A stretch of 50,100 nucleotides of DNA from a virus. A model generated the notes under the pieces. The model made no database searches. It was not told where the DNA came from and saw only the letters and a program-made list of their open reading frames with translations. Position 1 is the stretch's first letter. The number at the start of each line of letters is the position of its first letter. The stretch is from the IMG/VR virus record IMGVR_UViG_3300036832_001188, positions 1 to 50,100 of that record; one strand, 5' to 3'. The position numbers and the translations under genes are program-made. Shown here in pieces: positions 14,399-22,944 of the stretch.

Positions 14399-15334
14399 AT
14401 GGCCTCATTTGGACAAGGGCTGCTCGGTGGTAGTGCGTGGCTTTACCGCGCTCGCACCCAGACGGTCTATCCGAGGGTTGATAGTGGAGAGAGGTCTGCC
14501 GCCGGCTCCACAGTGTGGGTTAGTTGGTGGCTCACTCCATGGCAGACCCCCCAGCAGCAGGTCTTCGATCAAGGGCGGCTCATCCGCTCTACTTGGCTCA
14601 CCAATCCAACCGGCTACCCGAGAAGCTGGCCACTCGTCTCCCGCACGACCGCAAGTCGTGGCGCTGCTGTCTGGAACAAATGGTGGTTCAACACTCCATA
14701 TACAGCGCCGCCGCGCGCTACTGTCTACACGTTTATCGCGGGCGGGGCGATCTATGGCTATGCCGGCGGCGCGGCCCTGCTCGGCGGCCTTATCAACTAT
14801 CAACTGTTGGCGCAGCCCGGCAGCTATAACTTCGCCGGCGCTAGCTCGATGGTTGATGTACAACTGGATGCCGATGCCCTCACCTACACTTTCGCGGGCG
14901 TCGACACGATCAGCCTCAATCCGCTGCCACCGCTTATCGCCGAGGGTGGCTATTACAGCTATGCGGACGGCGGCGGTAGTCAGCTATTCTTTGGTCACTA
15001 TATTCCGGTGCCGCCGGACTGGCAGAGCCGGGTTGTCCTAAGTGCCAAGAAAGCGGGGGAAAGCTTAGTGATACCGATGGACTTTATGGGCCGCTTGGGG
15101 GCTGGTGAGATCATCAAGAATGTTGCGACATCCTGTTCGGTCTATTCGGGAACTGATCCTAATCCCGGGGCGATGTTGGTTGGGGTGCCGGCGATCGGCG
15201 GCTCTATCGTTGAGCAACTGGTCAGGGGCGGAGTTGAGGGAGTGATCTACAAGCTGATGTATACCGTTACGACAGACACGCCGCAGTCGGTGCAGCTGGC
15301 TGGCTACCTAGCTGTCGAGCCGGATCTGCCATGA
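14399..15334 (+). CDS. Putative virion protein with C-terminal Ig-like domain (311 aa)
   Basis: The start codon abuts the previous stop (TAAATG). The N-terminal 110 residues are Trp/Arg-rich, the centre is Gly/Ala/Tyr-rich (IYGYAGGAALLGG, GYYSYADGGG), and the last 100 residues form a beta-sandwich-like domain ending VIYKLMYTVTTDTPQSVQL. Such C-terminal modules are common in phage head or tail proteins. Its end overlaps the TerL start by ATGA, so the two are translationally coupled. No enzyme motif. Confidence 0.65.
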   Translation: MASFGQGLLGGSAWLYRARTQTVYPRVDSGERSAAGSTVWVSWWLTPWQTPQQQVFDQGRLIRSTWLTNPTGYPRSWPLVSRTTASRGAAVWNKWWFNTPYTAPPRATVYTFIAGGAIYGYAGGAALLGGLINYQLLAQPGSYNFAGASSMVDVQLDADALTYTFAGVDTISLNPLPPLIAEGGYYSYADGGGSQLFFGHYIPVPPDWQSRVVLSAKKAGESLVIPMDFMGRLGAGEIIKNVATSCSVYSGTDPNPGAMLVGVPAIGGSIVEQLVRGGVEGVIYKLMYTVTTDTPQSVQLAGYLAVEPDLP

Positions 15335-16788
15335 AGCTAACAGCGCAGCTGGTTGAGTCGCTGTCGGGGGTCTATTTGAGCCCCCGGTACGACCAACCGC
15401 GCCCGACGCCTGACTTCCACCGGGAGTGCTGGCGGCGCTACTGCTCGGATGCACTAGCGGCGGCGACCGCCGCTCCGCGAAATCACGCCAAATCTACTGC
15501 GCTGACGCACGATTTTTGCCTCGCAGAAGTGCTGTTCCGCGATGAAAACTACGTGATCATCGTGTCCTCGAGCGAGGAGATGGCGGCTGAGCATTTGGGC
15601 GACATTACCACCGAGTTAACCGAAAATGACGACCTGATCCGCGACTTTAAGATCAAGGAATTCCTCAAGCGGACCGGCACGGACGTGATTGTTGAGTGCA
15701 CCGATGGGTACCAATTCAGGATTCTGGCCCGTGGGGCTGAGCAGAAGATCCGCGGCCGCAAATGGCGCGGCAAACGGCCCGGCTTAATCATCGTGGACGA
15801 TCTCGAAGACGACGAGCAGGTCGAGAATCGCGATCGGCGCAAAAAACTGCGCAAATGGTTCTTTCGGGCCTGCAAGCAGGCGCTCCGCGACTCGGGAAAG
15901 ATCAGGGTGCACGGTACCATCCTCCACAAAGACGCTCTGCTGAATCATTTAATGCACAACGTCGCGTGGTCGTCCCGTTGCTACAAGGCTAGCCGCGGTT
16001 ACAGCGATTTTTCGGGTCTGTTATGGCCCGAGAAGTTCTCCGAGTCGCGTTTGCGCGCGATTAGACAGGAATTCATCGAAGAGGGCGACTCCGCGGGCTA
16101 TTCCCAAGAGTATTTGAACGATCCGCGCGACGATGAGAACGCCTATCTATTACTCGAGCAATTCCTCCCGCTCCGCGAGGAAGATCTCGACCAATATCGC
16201 CTCCTGGCGGTTGGTTGTGACTTCGCGGTGAGCAAAAAAGACGCGGCGAACCGCACCAGCTTCACCATCGGCGGGAAAACCATCGATAACTTCATCGATG
16301 TGATGGATCAGCGGGTTGGCCGCTGGGACTCCAAGGAATGGGTCGATGTCATCTTCGAAATAGAGGAGAGATGGCACCCGGCGCACTGGTTCGTTGAAGA
16401 CGGAGTGATCTGGAAGGCCGTTTATCCAATCATCCGCGATGAGATGCGCGAGCGCAATATATTCCTCGATTTCGTGCCGACTCTACCCGTCAAGGACAAG
16501 GCGACCCGAGGCCAGCCGTTTAGAAAGAGAATGAAGGCCGGCGGTTGCCGCTTTAATAAGCGAACATCGTGGTACGACGAGTATGAGGAAGAGCTGCTCG
16601 ATTTTTCCGCCACTGCGGAAGCGACACTGGATGACCAGTTCGATTCAACGGTTACTCTCGAGCGGGGGTTGGATGATGTCATCCTCGAGGATGGCGATGA
16701 GCGAACCGCCGAGGAGGAAGCCTTCGAGGCTGAGGCGATGATGTTGAAGTCGGGCGGCGACGGCCGCTGCCCAGTTACAGGATATTGA
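15331..16788 (+). CDS. terL: Terminase large subunit
   Basis: 485-residue packaging motor. P-loop APRNHAKST at residues 48-56, with Ala where most P-loops have Gly before Lys; Walker B LIIVDD at 152-157; coupling motif HGTILHKD near 194-201; and the RNase-H-like nuclease beginning VGCDFAV with Asp297. The length fits a complete two-domain TerL. It hydrolyses ATP to pump DNA into the prohead and cuts the concatemer. The start overlaps the previous gene (ATGA) and the portal gene follows directly, the usual packaging order. The acidic C-terminal tail (about 440-475) is typical of the portal-binding end. Confidence 0.95.
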   Translation: MKLTAQLVESLSGVYLSPRYDQPRPTPDFHRECWRRYCSDALAAATAAPRNHAKSTALTHDFCLAEVLFRDENYVIIVSSSEEMAAEHLGDITTELTENDDLIRDFKIKEFLKRTGTDVIVECTDGYQFRILARGAEQKIRGRKWRGKRPGLIIVDDLEDDEQVENRDRRKKLRKWFFRACKQALRDSGKIRVHGTILHKDALLNHLMHNVAWSSRCYKASRGYSDFSGLLWPEKFSESRLRAIRQEFIEEGDSAGYSQEYLNDPRDDENAYLLLEQFLPLREEDLDQYRLLAVGCDFAVSKKDAANRTSFTIGGKTIDNFIDVMDQRVGRWDSKEWVDVIFEIEERWHPAHWFVEDGVIWKAVYPIIRDEMRERNIFLDFVPTLPVKDKATRGQPFRKRMKAGGCRFNKRTSWYDEYEEELLDFSATAEATLDDQFDSTVTLERGLDDVILEDGDERTAEEEAFEAEAMMLKSGGDGRCPVTGY

Positions 16789-16790
16789 TA

Positions 16791-18920
16791 GTGTTAGAAC
16801 TCGAGAAAAATATAAAGTTTGACCGAGAGGTTATCTTTGAGCCGAACCTGTGCGATCGGTTCAGCGAGAGGGATCGCGGAGCGATAGCTAACGCGGTGTG
16901 GATGGGCTATGCCCGCGACAAAGCGTCGCGCAAACAGTGGGAGGATCGAAATGATGCGGCGATGAACCTCGCGATGCAGGTCTCCGAGCCCAAGAATTTC
17001 CCATGGCCCGGGTGCTCGAACGTGGTCTTTCCCCTTGTGACCATTGCTGCCCTACAGTTCAGCGCCCGGGCCTACGCCAACATGATCCAGGGCACCCAAG
17101 TGGTTAGGTACCGGGTGATTGGGAAAGAGAGCCCGGTGGTGCGCGAGCGAGCCATGCGGATCGGCAAACATATGAGCTGGCAGCTCCTCGAAGAGGATGA
17201 GTCCTGGGAAGAACAACATGATCGGCTACTGATTAACCTTTCCATCGTTGGTACCAACTTCGTCAAGTCATACTATAGCCCCTCGAAAGGCTATCCGATT
17301 AGCGAACTCGTGTTGGCGAAGGATTTGGTGATTCACTACTATGCGAAGTCGGTGGAGACCGCACAGCGCAAGACGCATCGGATTCCACTCGATCGGAATG
17401 AGATCTATGAGAGGGCGGCGAGCGGCGTCTTTTGCGATGTGCGGAAGGAAGAGTGGTTCGATCAGGCCCCTTCATCCCGCCCTGATCTGAACGACATCCG
17501 CACCGATAAGCGACTGGGAATGACGCCGCCGCCGCCCGACGACTACACGCCGCATTATTTCCTCGAACAGCACACGCTGTTGGATCTTGATGGCGACGGC
17601 TATGCCGAGCCCTACATTGCTACGATCGAGGAACAGAGTCATAAGTTGTGCCGGTTGGTGGCGCGCGTGGGTGATGAGAGCGCCGTCGAGCGGCGCGACA
17701 ACAAGATCCTGCGGATCAAACCCACGGAGTACTTCACCAAGTATTCGTTCATTCCCTCGCCGGACGGCGGCATCTACGACTTGGGGTTCGGTGTGTTCCT
17801 CGGTCCAATCAATGCTGCGGTCGACGCTGGCATTAACCAGCTGATCGACTTTGGGACGATGCAGAACAGCAACGGCGGATTCCTCGGTCGAGGAGCGAAG
17901 ATTCGCGGCGGCGTCTACACCTTTAAGCCGAATGAGTGGAAGCGTGTTGATTCGACCGGCGATGATCTCCGCAAGAACATCGTGCCCTACCCCGAGCGGC
18001 AATCGAACGACGTGATGTTCAAGCTGTTGGGGCTTTTAATTGAGTATTCGAATCGGATAGCGGGCACCGTGGATGCCACGGTGGGCGAGAACCCCGGCCA
18101 AAACACTCCCGCTTCCACGTATCAGGGAATGACCGAACAGGGCATGCAGATCTTCTCGATGACCTTCAAGCGGTTCTGGCGCTCTATGAAGGAAGAGCTT
18201 AAGCGCCGCTATGACCTCAATCGGGAGTATATGCCGGTCGGGCAGAAGAACTTCGGCCCGGGCGATGACTTTATTAGACGCGAGGACTACACGGGGAACC
18301 CGGACCAGATAGCGCCCGTGGCCAACCCCCGTATCACCTCGACGGTGATGCGGGTCAATCAGGCGATCATCGTTAAACAGGCGTCGGCGGCGACACCCGG
18401 CTACGATATCGCTGAGGTGGAGAAATCGTTCCTCGAGAGTATCGAGATCGAGGGCATTGAGAGGGTATATCCGGGACCGGGGAAAGTCCCCCCAGAGCAC
18501 ACCATGCCCAACCCCAAAGCTATGGTCGAGCAGATGAAGCTCCAAGCCAAACAGCTCGACATTAGATCCAAGCAGCTCGAGTGGGCTAATCGGCTAATGG
18601 AAGAGAGGAGAGTCAATGATGCGAAAATCCGCCTTATGGAAGCCCAGGCTCTCAAAGCAGCGAGTGAAGCGAATGCGGCCGATGCGGCCCAAAAAATTGA
18701 AGCCTTCAATCAGCTAATCGAGATGCACAAATCATACGGCGAACAGATGCAGGCAAACATCAAGGCACTGTTGGGAGGGGGAAGTGGAGAGGATTCTAAC
18801 GGAGGAGGAGTTCGCGACATGGAGGACTCATCCTCACAACGAGATGATTCGTCGGTATCTCTCAAAGTACCGGGCGGCTCAAATGTCAGCGTGGGCAACG
18901 GGAGCGTTCCAAAGCAATGA
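16791..18920 (+). CDS. Portal protein
   Basis: About 709 residues from the GTG at 16791, which has AGGA 8 bases upstream; a TTG at 16785 overlapping the TerL stop is possible. It forms the dodecameric head vertex through which DNA passes. The size and content match P22-type podovirus portals: NFPWPGCSNVVFPLVT near the N-terminus, a YYSPSKGYPISELV wing segment, the QNTPAST segment near 440, and a long C-terminal helical barrel (600-660) with heptad-like KQLDIRSKQLEWANRL. The last 45 residues are Ser/Gly-rich and overlap another gene. Confidence 0.9.
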   Translation: MLELEKNIKFDREVIFEPNLCDRFSERDRGAIANAVWMGYARDKASRKQWEDRNDAAMNLAMQVSEPKNFPWPGCSNVVFPLVTIAALQFSARAYANMIQGTQVVRYRVIGKESPVVRERAMRIGKHMSWQLLEEDESWEEQHDRLLINLSIVGTNFVKSYYSPSKGYPISELVLAKDLVIHYYAKSVETAQRKTHRIPLDRNEIYERAASGVFCDVRKEEWFDQAPSSRPDLNDIRTDKRLGMTPPPPDDYTPHYFLEQHTLLDLDGDGYAEPYIATIEEQSHKLCRLVARVGDESAVERRDNKILRIKPTEYFTKYSFIPSPDGGIYDLGFGVFLGPINAAVDAGINQLIDFGTMQNSNGGFLGRGAKIRGGVYTFKPNEWKRVDSTGDDLRKNIVPYPERQSNDVMFKLLGLLIEYSNRIAGTVDATVGENPGQNTPASTYQGMTEQGMQIFSMTFKRFWRSMKEELKRRYDLNREYMPVGQKNFGPGDDFIRREDYTGNPDQIAPVANPRITSTVMRVNQAIIVKQASAATPGYDIAEVEKSFLESIEIEGIERVYPGPGKVPPEHTMPNPKAMVEQMKLQAKQLDIRSKQLEWANRLMEERRVNDAKIRLMEAQALKAASEANAADAAQKIEAFNQLIEMHKSYGEQMQANIKALLGGGSGEDSNGGGVRDMEDSSSQRDDSSVSLKVPGGSNVSVGNGSVPKQ

Positions 18921-19038
18921 GCCGATTGAAACGCATTCCGCCAATTTACAAGCGCTGGGACAAATGAAGTTCATTAACGATTTCTTAGAACTAACCTACG
19001 AGGAATATGCAGAGGCGATGCAAGATGCCGACGGGTAA
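18784..19038 (+). CDS. Small acidic protein (84 aa)
   Basis: GTG start at 18784 with GGGAGGGGG directly upstream, out of frame inside the last 137 bases of the portal gene. The product is helical (LTEEEFATWRTHPHNEMIRRYL, then FINDFLELTYEEYAEAM). The coherent charge pattern supports it being real. Similar small proteins follow portal genes in other podoviruses. Function unknown. Confidence 0.65.
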   Translation: MERILTEEEFATWRTHPHNEMIRRYLSKYRAAQMSAWATGAFQSNEPIETHSANLQALGQMKFINDFLELTYEEYAEAMQDADG

Positions 19039-19381
19039 AGATACGTCTAGGTTGGTAGCTGAAGAAGTTTTGGGCAAGCCGTTGCCCTTGGGTGCTGTAG
19101 TGCATCATGTAGACGGTAATCCGCGCAATAACGACGCAGACAATTTGGTTATTTGCCCGAGTCAAGAATACCATTTGCTACTTCATCTCCGTGAAAGAGC
19201 TTTAGGTGCTTGCGGTAACGTTAGTTACAGATTTTGTCGTTACTGCAAGAAGTGGGATGACACAATTAACATGGTGGTGTATTACCAAAGGACAAGTAAG
19301 ACTGGAAGGCACCACCATAGAGAATGCTTTAATGAGTATCAGCGAAGGAAATATCGTGATGGAAAACAAGAGTGGACTTAA
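19025..19381 (+). CDS. HNH homing-type endonuclease
   Basis: 118 residues from the ATG at 19025, overlapping the previous gene by 14 bases; GAGG lies upstream. HNH motif: the core VVHHVDGNPRNNDADNL (His27-His28, Asp30, Asn40) and His50 downstream. A zinc-knuckle-like CRYCKKW and HHHREC follow. Free-standing HNH enzymes of this kind nick DNA and promote their own spread. It sits between the portal-linked gene and the co-chaperonin, with its 3' end overlapping the co-chaperonin start, so it looks like an insertion adapted to the operon. Confidence 0.9.
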   Translation: MPTGKDTSRLVAEEVLGKPLPLGAVVHHVDGNPRNNDADNLVICPSQEYHLLLHLRERALGACGNVSYRFCRYCKKWDDTINMVVYYQRTSKTGRHHHRECFNEYQRRKYRDGKQEWT

Positions 19382-19739
19382 AGCTGTTGGTCGAGCAGTG
19401 CTATGCAAGCCGTACAGCCCTGAGATTGATAAGTCGCCGATTGCTGTGCCCGATGCTGTGAAGGCCCGTGAGTTCATGGCGGAGATGAGAGCAGTGGTCG
19501 TACAAGTAGGTCAATTTTGCTGGCCCGATGAGCCCGCGCGGGCGAAGCCCGGGGATAAGGTGCTGATCAGTAAGTTCTGCGGTGCGATCGTCAAAGGCAC
19601 CGCGGACGGTGAACTCTACCGGCTGTGTAACGATAACGATATCTTTTGCCAGATCGAGACGGGTGAGATGGATGATGTGCTGGTGAAGGATCCGCTGGTA
19701 GCGCAGAAACAGGCGTCCAAGGTAACGATAGCGAGGTAA
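19359..19739 (+). CDS. GroES-like co-chaperonin
   Basis: 126 residues from the ATG at 19359, 9 bases after AAGGA and inside the end of the HNH gene. It follows the Cpn10 pattern: strand VGRAVLCKPY, a flexible segment (SPIAVPDAVKAREFMAEM) at the mobile-loop position, AVVVQVG, PGDKVLISKFCG and DNDIFCQIE at the C-terminus. It would cap host GroEL and help fold the capsid protein, like T4 gp31. Its position among head genes fits. The 20-residue C-terminal extension is unusual. Confidence 0.85.
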   Translation: MENKSGLKAVGRAVLCKPYSPEIDKSPIAVPDAVKAREFMAEMRAVVVQVGQFCWPDEPARAKPGDKVLISKFCGAIVKGTADGELYRLCNDNDIFCQIETGEMDDVLVKDPLVAQKQASKVTIAR

Positions 19740-19744
19740 CGAAT

Positions 19745-20671
19745 ATGGCTGATGAGGAACAAGTTGAGGCACCGGCGGAGCCGGTGAATGAGTTTGAGGA
19801 GCGGGCCCGCAAGACGGGATGGTCGCCGCTCGAGGACTTTCCGGGAAAGCCCGAGAAGTGGATGGATGCGAAAACGTGGGTCGAGCGAGGGGAGACGTTT
19901 ATTCCGTTTCTGCGGCAGTCGAACCAGACCCTGAAAGGGGAGGTGGCGACGCTGCAGCAACAGTTAATGGAGGAGCGGCGGCTGAACCAGATGCGCGATA
20001 AGGCGCTAGCGGAGCTTCAGGAGAACGCCGCCGAGCAGCGGGTGCAGGACACCACTGAGGCGCGAGAGGGGCTTGTGGAGCAGATCGTAGCGGCTCACGA
20101 GGCTAATGACCTGCGCCTCGAGTTGAAGCTACGGGACGACCTAGCTGAGTTGAACGAGCGGTTGCGCGAGGCGAAGCGGAAGCCAGCTGTACAGCCGACC
20201 CCCTCGGGGTCGGAGGCGCAGCTCCCGCCAGCGATCCAGACCGCCATGGAGAAGTTCACCGCCGATAACCCATGGTTTAAGGACGACCAGATGATGGCCG
20301 CCGCCGCCGTTGCGGCGATGGATGTGCTGAACAAATCGGGTAAGGCCGCAGCGATGACCCCCGAACAGAAATTCGACTACGTGGCTACCGAAGTGCGGAA
20401 GAGGTTTGGAATGAACGATAACCCCCGACGGAATGCTGCCCCGCGCGTTGAGGGTAGCCGGATGGATGGCAGCGGCGCTGGTAGCAATGGTCGAGCATTC
20501 GAGGATCTGCCGGCCGAGGCGAAGCGGCAGTGCGACCAACTCGCCAAGCGCTTCGTGGGCAAGACCGATGCCGGCGGCGCAGTCAAATACAAGACCATCG
20601 CCGATTATCGTGCCCGCTACGCCTCTGACTATTTCGATGAGTCGTGGGGCAAAAAGGTTCTAACACAGTAG
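19745..20671 (+). CDS. Scaffolding protein
   Basis: 308 residues, charged and helical with a long coiled coil (about 55-145, ATLQQQLMEERRLNQMRDKALAE). The N-terminal motif FEERARKTGWSPLEDFPGKP is recurrent in podovirus scaffold proteins. The C-terminus contains a basic amphipathic helix (AKRQCDQLAKRFVG), the usual coat-binding end. Acts inside the prohead and exits before packaging. Located between co-chaperonin and coat genes as expected. Confidence 0.8.
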   Translation: MADEEQVEAPAEPVNEFEERARKTGWSPLEDFPGKPEKWMDAKTWVERGETFIPFLRQSNQTLKGEVATLQQQLMEERRLNQMRDKALAELQENAAEQRVQDTTEAREGLVEQIVAAHEANDLRLELKLRDDLAELNERLREAKRKPAVQPTPSGSEAQLPPAIQTAMEKFTADNPWFKDDQMMAAAAVAAMDVLNKSGKAAAMTPEQKFDYVATEVRKRFGMNDNPRRNAAPRVEGSRMDGSGAGSNGRAFEDLPAEAKRQCDQLAKRFVGKTDAGGAVKYKTIADYRARYASDYFDESWGKKVLTQ

Positions 20672-20680
20672 GAAACAGTC

Positions 20681-21247
20681 ATGGCCGAAGCAAAATTGGA
20701 TGTTGGGAAGGGGGCGGTCCCTGCGATGGTGAGTAATCCTGCCCAGGATCAGAGCGCGTCGCAGACGCGCCGCCCACCTCGTGTACCCATGAGCGAGATC
20801 CGCCAGCGCCTACAGGTGCCCGAGATCCCCGGCTGGCGTCTCTACTGGTTCAAAGATGAGAACATTCCCGCGGCTGTGGACGCCTACTATGAACCCGTCA
20901 AACGCAACGAAATATCTACTAATCCTATCGGTATTGGCCAGAGCGCTTGCGATAGCGGCAACACTGATCTTGGGACTAATGTTAGCATTATCGCTGGACA
21001 AAACGCCGCTGGCCAGCCTGTTAGATTAAACTTGATGAAGCTGAAGATGGAGTACTTCCAAGAGGACCAGAAGGCGCTCGAGCGGCGCAATTCGATGATC
21101 CTCGAAGCCATCTTCGGTGAAGAGGCAAAGATGTTCGATAAGGAAGGGAACTTGCGCGATAAAGACAACTTGGCTTATCGCAAAACGGCCCTGTTCAACC
21201 GCCCGGTGCGGAAAGTAAAGCGACTAACCAGGAAAATCGGGGAATGA
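20681..21247 (+). CDS. Head-module hypothetical protein (188 aa)
   Basis: ATG after AGGAAACAGTC. The N-terminus is disordered, then MSEIRQRLQVPEIPGWRLYWFKDENI, and the C-terminal half is a basic helix (LEAIFGEEAKMFDKEGNLRDK). Proteins with this pattern occur regularly between scaffold and coat in related phages; the role is unknown. A short T-run (TTTTTT) follows the stop, without a convincing hairpin. Confidence 0.65.
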   Translation: MAEAKLDVGKGAVPAMVSNPAQDQSASQTRRPPRVPMSEIRQRLQVPEIPGWRLYWFKDENIPAAVDAYYEPVKRNEISTNPIGIGQSACDSGNTDLGTNVSIIAGQNAAGQPVRLNLMKLKMEYFQEDQKALERRNSMILEAIFGEEAKMFDKEGNLRDKDNLAYRKTALFNRPVRKVKRLTRKIGE

Positions 21248-21272
21248 TCCTTTTTTATTCTAGGAGATCTAA

Positions 21273-21947
21273 ATGGCTAATGTGAGCAAAATCGCTGGCC
21301 TATCTCCGGTCGGATACCTCGGCGGTGCAAAGTACGACGGGAAGGGCCGGATTTATGCTATTCCCTCAACAGATAGCACTAACAACTATTTTGTTGGGGA
21401 TTTGGTTTCGTTGGTGGGTGGTGGCTCGGCGGGTGGCTCGACGGTAACGGGTATTCCGTACGTGTCGCTGACCGCGGCGGGAGCCGCAGCTGTTGGGGTG
21501 ATTATGGCAGTGGGCACAAAACCCGGAGTGGTTGCTGTTGCCGGCGGCCCGTACATCAACCCGCAGGATCTATCGAAGGTGTACGCGCCGATCACCAAAG
21601 CGCAGGACTACTATTGTCTGGTTGCGGATGATCCGAACGTTATCTTCGAGATTCAGGAGGGCGGTGCGGGGACGAACCTGACTGCCAGTACAGCGTTGGG
21701 GCGGAATGCCAACATCCTGTTGGGGGCGTCTGCGACCGCGTCGACGGTAACAACGTTCGTGTCAGGCACCACGCTGACGGACACGGCAGCGCCGACGACC
21801 ACCGCAACGCTGAACCTGAAAATCATTGCGTTCGCGCAGCGGCCGGACAATCTGTTCTACACCACCCCCTCGACGGGCGGCGCAGGCCAAAAGTGGTGGG
21901 TGCTGATCAACAACCACAACTATCGCGCTGGCATCGCAGCCCTCTGA
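21273..21947 (+). CDS. Putative capsid decoration protein (224 aa)
   Basis: ATG after AGGAG. Small-residue-rich beta protein (Gly, Ala, Thr, Val) of the kind found directly upstream of coat genes and annotated as head decoration or structural in similar phages. Motifs: SPVGYLGGAKYDGKGRIY at the N-terminus and FAQRPDNLF...WWVLINNHNYR at the C-terminus. No enzyme motif. The role is inferred from position and composition. Confidence 0.6.
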   Translation: MANVSKIAGLSPVGYLGGAKYDGKGRIYAIPSTDSTNNYFVGDLVSLVGGGSAGGSTVTGIPYVSLTAAGAAAVGVIMAVGTKPGVVAVAGGPYINPQDLSKVYAPITKAQDYYCLVADDPNVIFEIQEGGAGTNLTASTALGRNANILLGASATASTVTTFVSGTTLTDTAAPTTTATLNLKIIAFAQRPDNLFYTTPSTGGAGQKWWVLINNHNYRAGIAAL

Positions 21948-21961
21948 TTAGGAGTACATAA

Positions 21962-22885
21962 ATGGCAATTGGCGGCACAATCACCACTGGTAGTCACCCG
22001 AAAGCACTATGGCCGGGTGTCCACGCATTTTGGGGGCAGGTATACGACGAGCATCCCATCGAATACACCGATCTCTACGAGGAGATGGATAGTGGGATGG
22101 CCTACGAGCAAGACGCCCAGGTTACTGGGTTCGGGCTAGCTAACATCAAACCCGAAGGTGGAGAGGTAACGTACGATAGTGAAATCCAGGGCTTCATCCA
22201 GACGTACACGCACATAGCCTATTCGCTGGGCTATATCGTTACGTTTGAGGAGCTGCGGGATAACCTCTATGAGAAGGTTGCGATGAATCGGGCCGAGGCG
22301 AATGCGTTCTCGATCACACAGACCCTCGAGAACCTCGCGGCCGCGGTCTATAACGATGCGTTCACTGGAAATGTGTTCCTGAACGCCAATGGGCAGTCGT
22401 TGTGCTCAACGGCGAACCCGAACGCTACCGGCGGCACCTACAGCAATGCGCTCTCGCCGGCGGCAGACCTGATGGAGGCTAGCCTCGAAGACATTTGTAT
22501 TCAGGCAATGGGCCTCCAGACCGACAGAGGGCTGTTTGTGTCGATCCTGCCGCAATCACTGCACATCGCTCGCCAGGAATGGTTCAACGCGAACCGCATC
22601 CTGAAGAGTGTGTTGCAGCCGGGGACGGCAATGAACGACATCAACGTTCTCAAGGCGACGAACGCTTTCCCGAAGGGCATCAAGTTAAATCACTATTTCA
22701 CGAATGCGCATGCGTGGTTCGTCCGAACCAATTGCAAGCATGGGATGCAGATGTTCTGGAGGGACCGGCCGATCTTCGACCAGGATAATGACTTCGGGAC
22801 GAAGAATGCGCTGGCTAGCACGTACTTCCGGGTATCGTTCGGCGATACGGATCCGCGTGGCATCTTGGGGTCGAATGGTCCGTAA
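21962..22885 (+). CDS. Major capsid protein
   Basis: 307 residues, directly after AGGAG. Sequence features fit a HK97-fold coat: an N-arm with FWGQVYDEHPIEYTDLYEEM, a spine-helix region (AEANAFSITQTLENLAAAVYND), a P-domain beta region and the conserved C-terminal NDFGTKNALASTYFRVSFG segment. Position after scaffold and decoration genes agrees. A strong hairpin (22916-22932) follows, consistent with a high-level transcript end. Confidence 0.85.
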   Translation: MAIGGTITTGSHPKALWPGVHAFWGQVYDEHPIEYTDLYEEMDSGMAYEQDAQVTGFGLANIKPEGGEVTYDSEIQGFIQTYTHIAYSLGYIVTFEELRDNLYEKVAMNRAEANAFSITQTLENLAAAVYNDAFTGNVFLNANGQSLCSTANPNATGGTYSNALSPAADLMEASLEDICIQAMGLQTDRGLFVSILPQSLHIARQEWFNANRILKSVLQPGTAMNDINVLKATNAFPKGIKLNHYFTNAHAWFVRTNCKHGMQMFWRDRPIFDQDNDFGTKNALASTYFRVSFGDTDPRGILGSNGP

Positions 22886-22915
22886 TGATTAGAGATCTCT
22901 ATCGCGCACGTTAGT

Positions 22916-22932
22916 GCGGCCCTTTGGGCCGC
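22916..22932 (+). terminator. Hairpin after the coat gene
   Basis: Perfect 7-bp stem GCGGCCC/GGGCCGC with loop TTT, about 30 bases after the coat stop codon. GAGGAG, not a T-run, follows and serves as the next ribosome site. It may reduce downstream transcription or protect the coat mRNA. Confidence 0.5.
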
Positions 22933-22944
22933 GAGGAGATTTGA

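Noticed and set aside
14364-15041. 225-aa plus-strand open frame over the 311-aa gene
   Set aside because: Arg/Ser/Leu-rich composition typical of an out-of-frame reading; the overlapping 14399-15334 frame has coherent beta-rich protein content and couples to TerL.
17472-18545. Long minus-strand open frames opposite the portal gene
   Set aside because: GC-rich antisense shadows without ribosome sites; portal motifs are clear on the plus strand.
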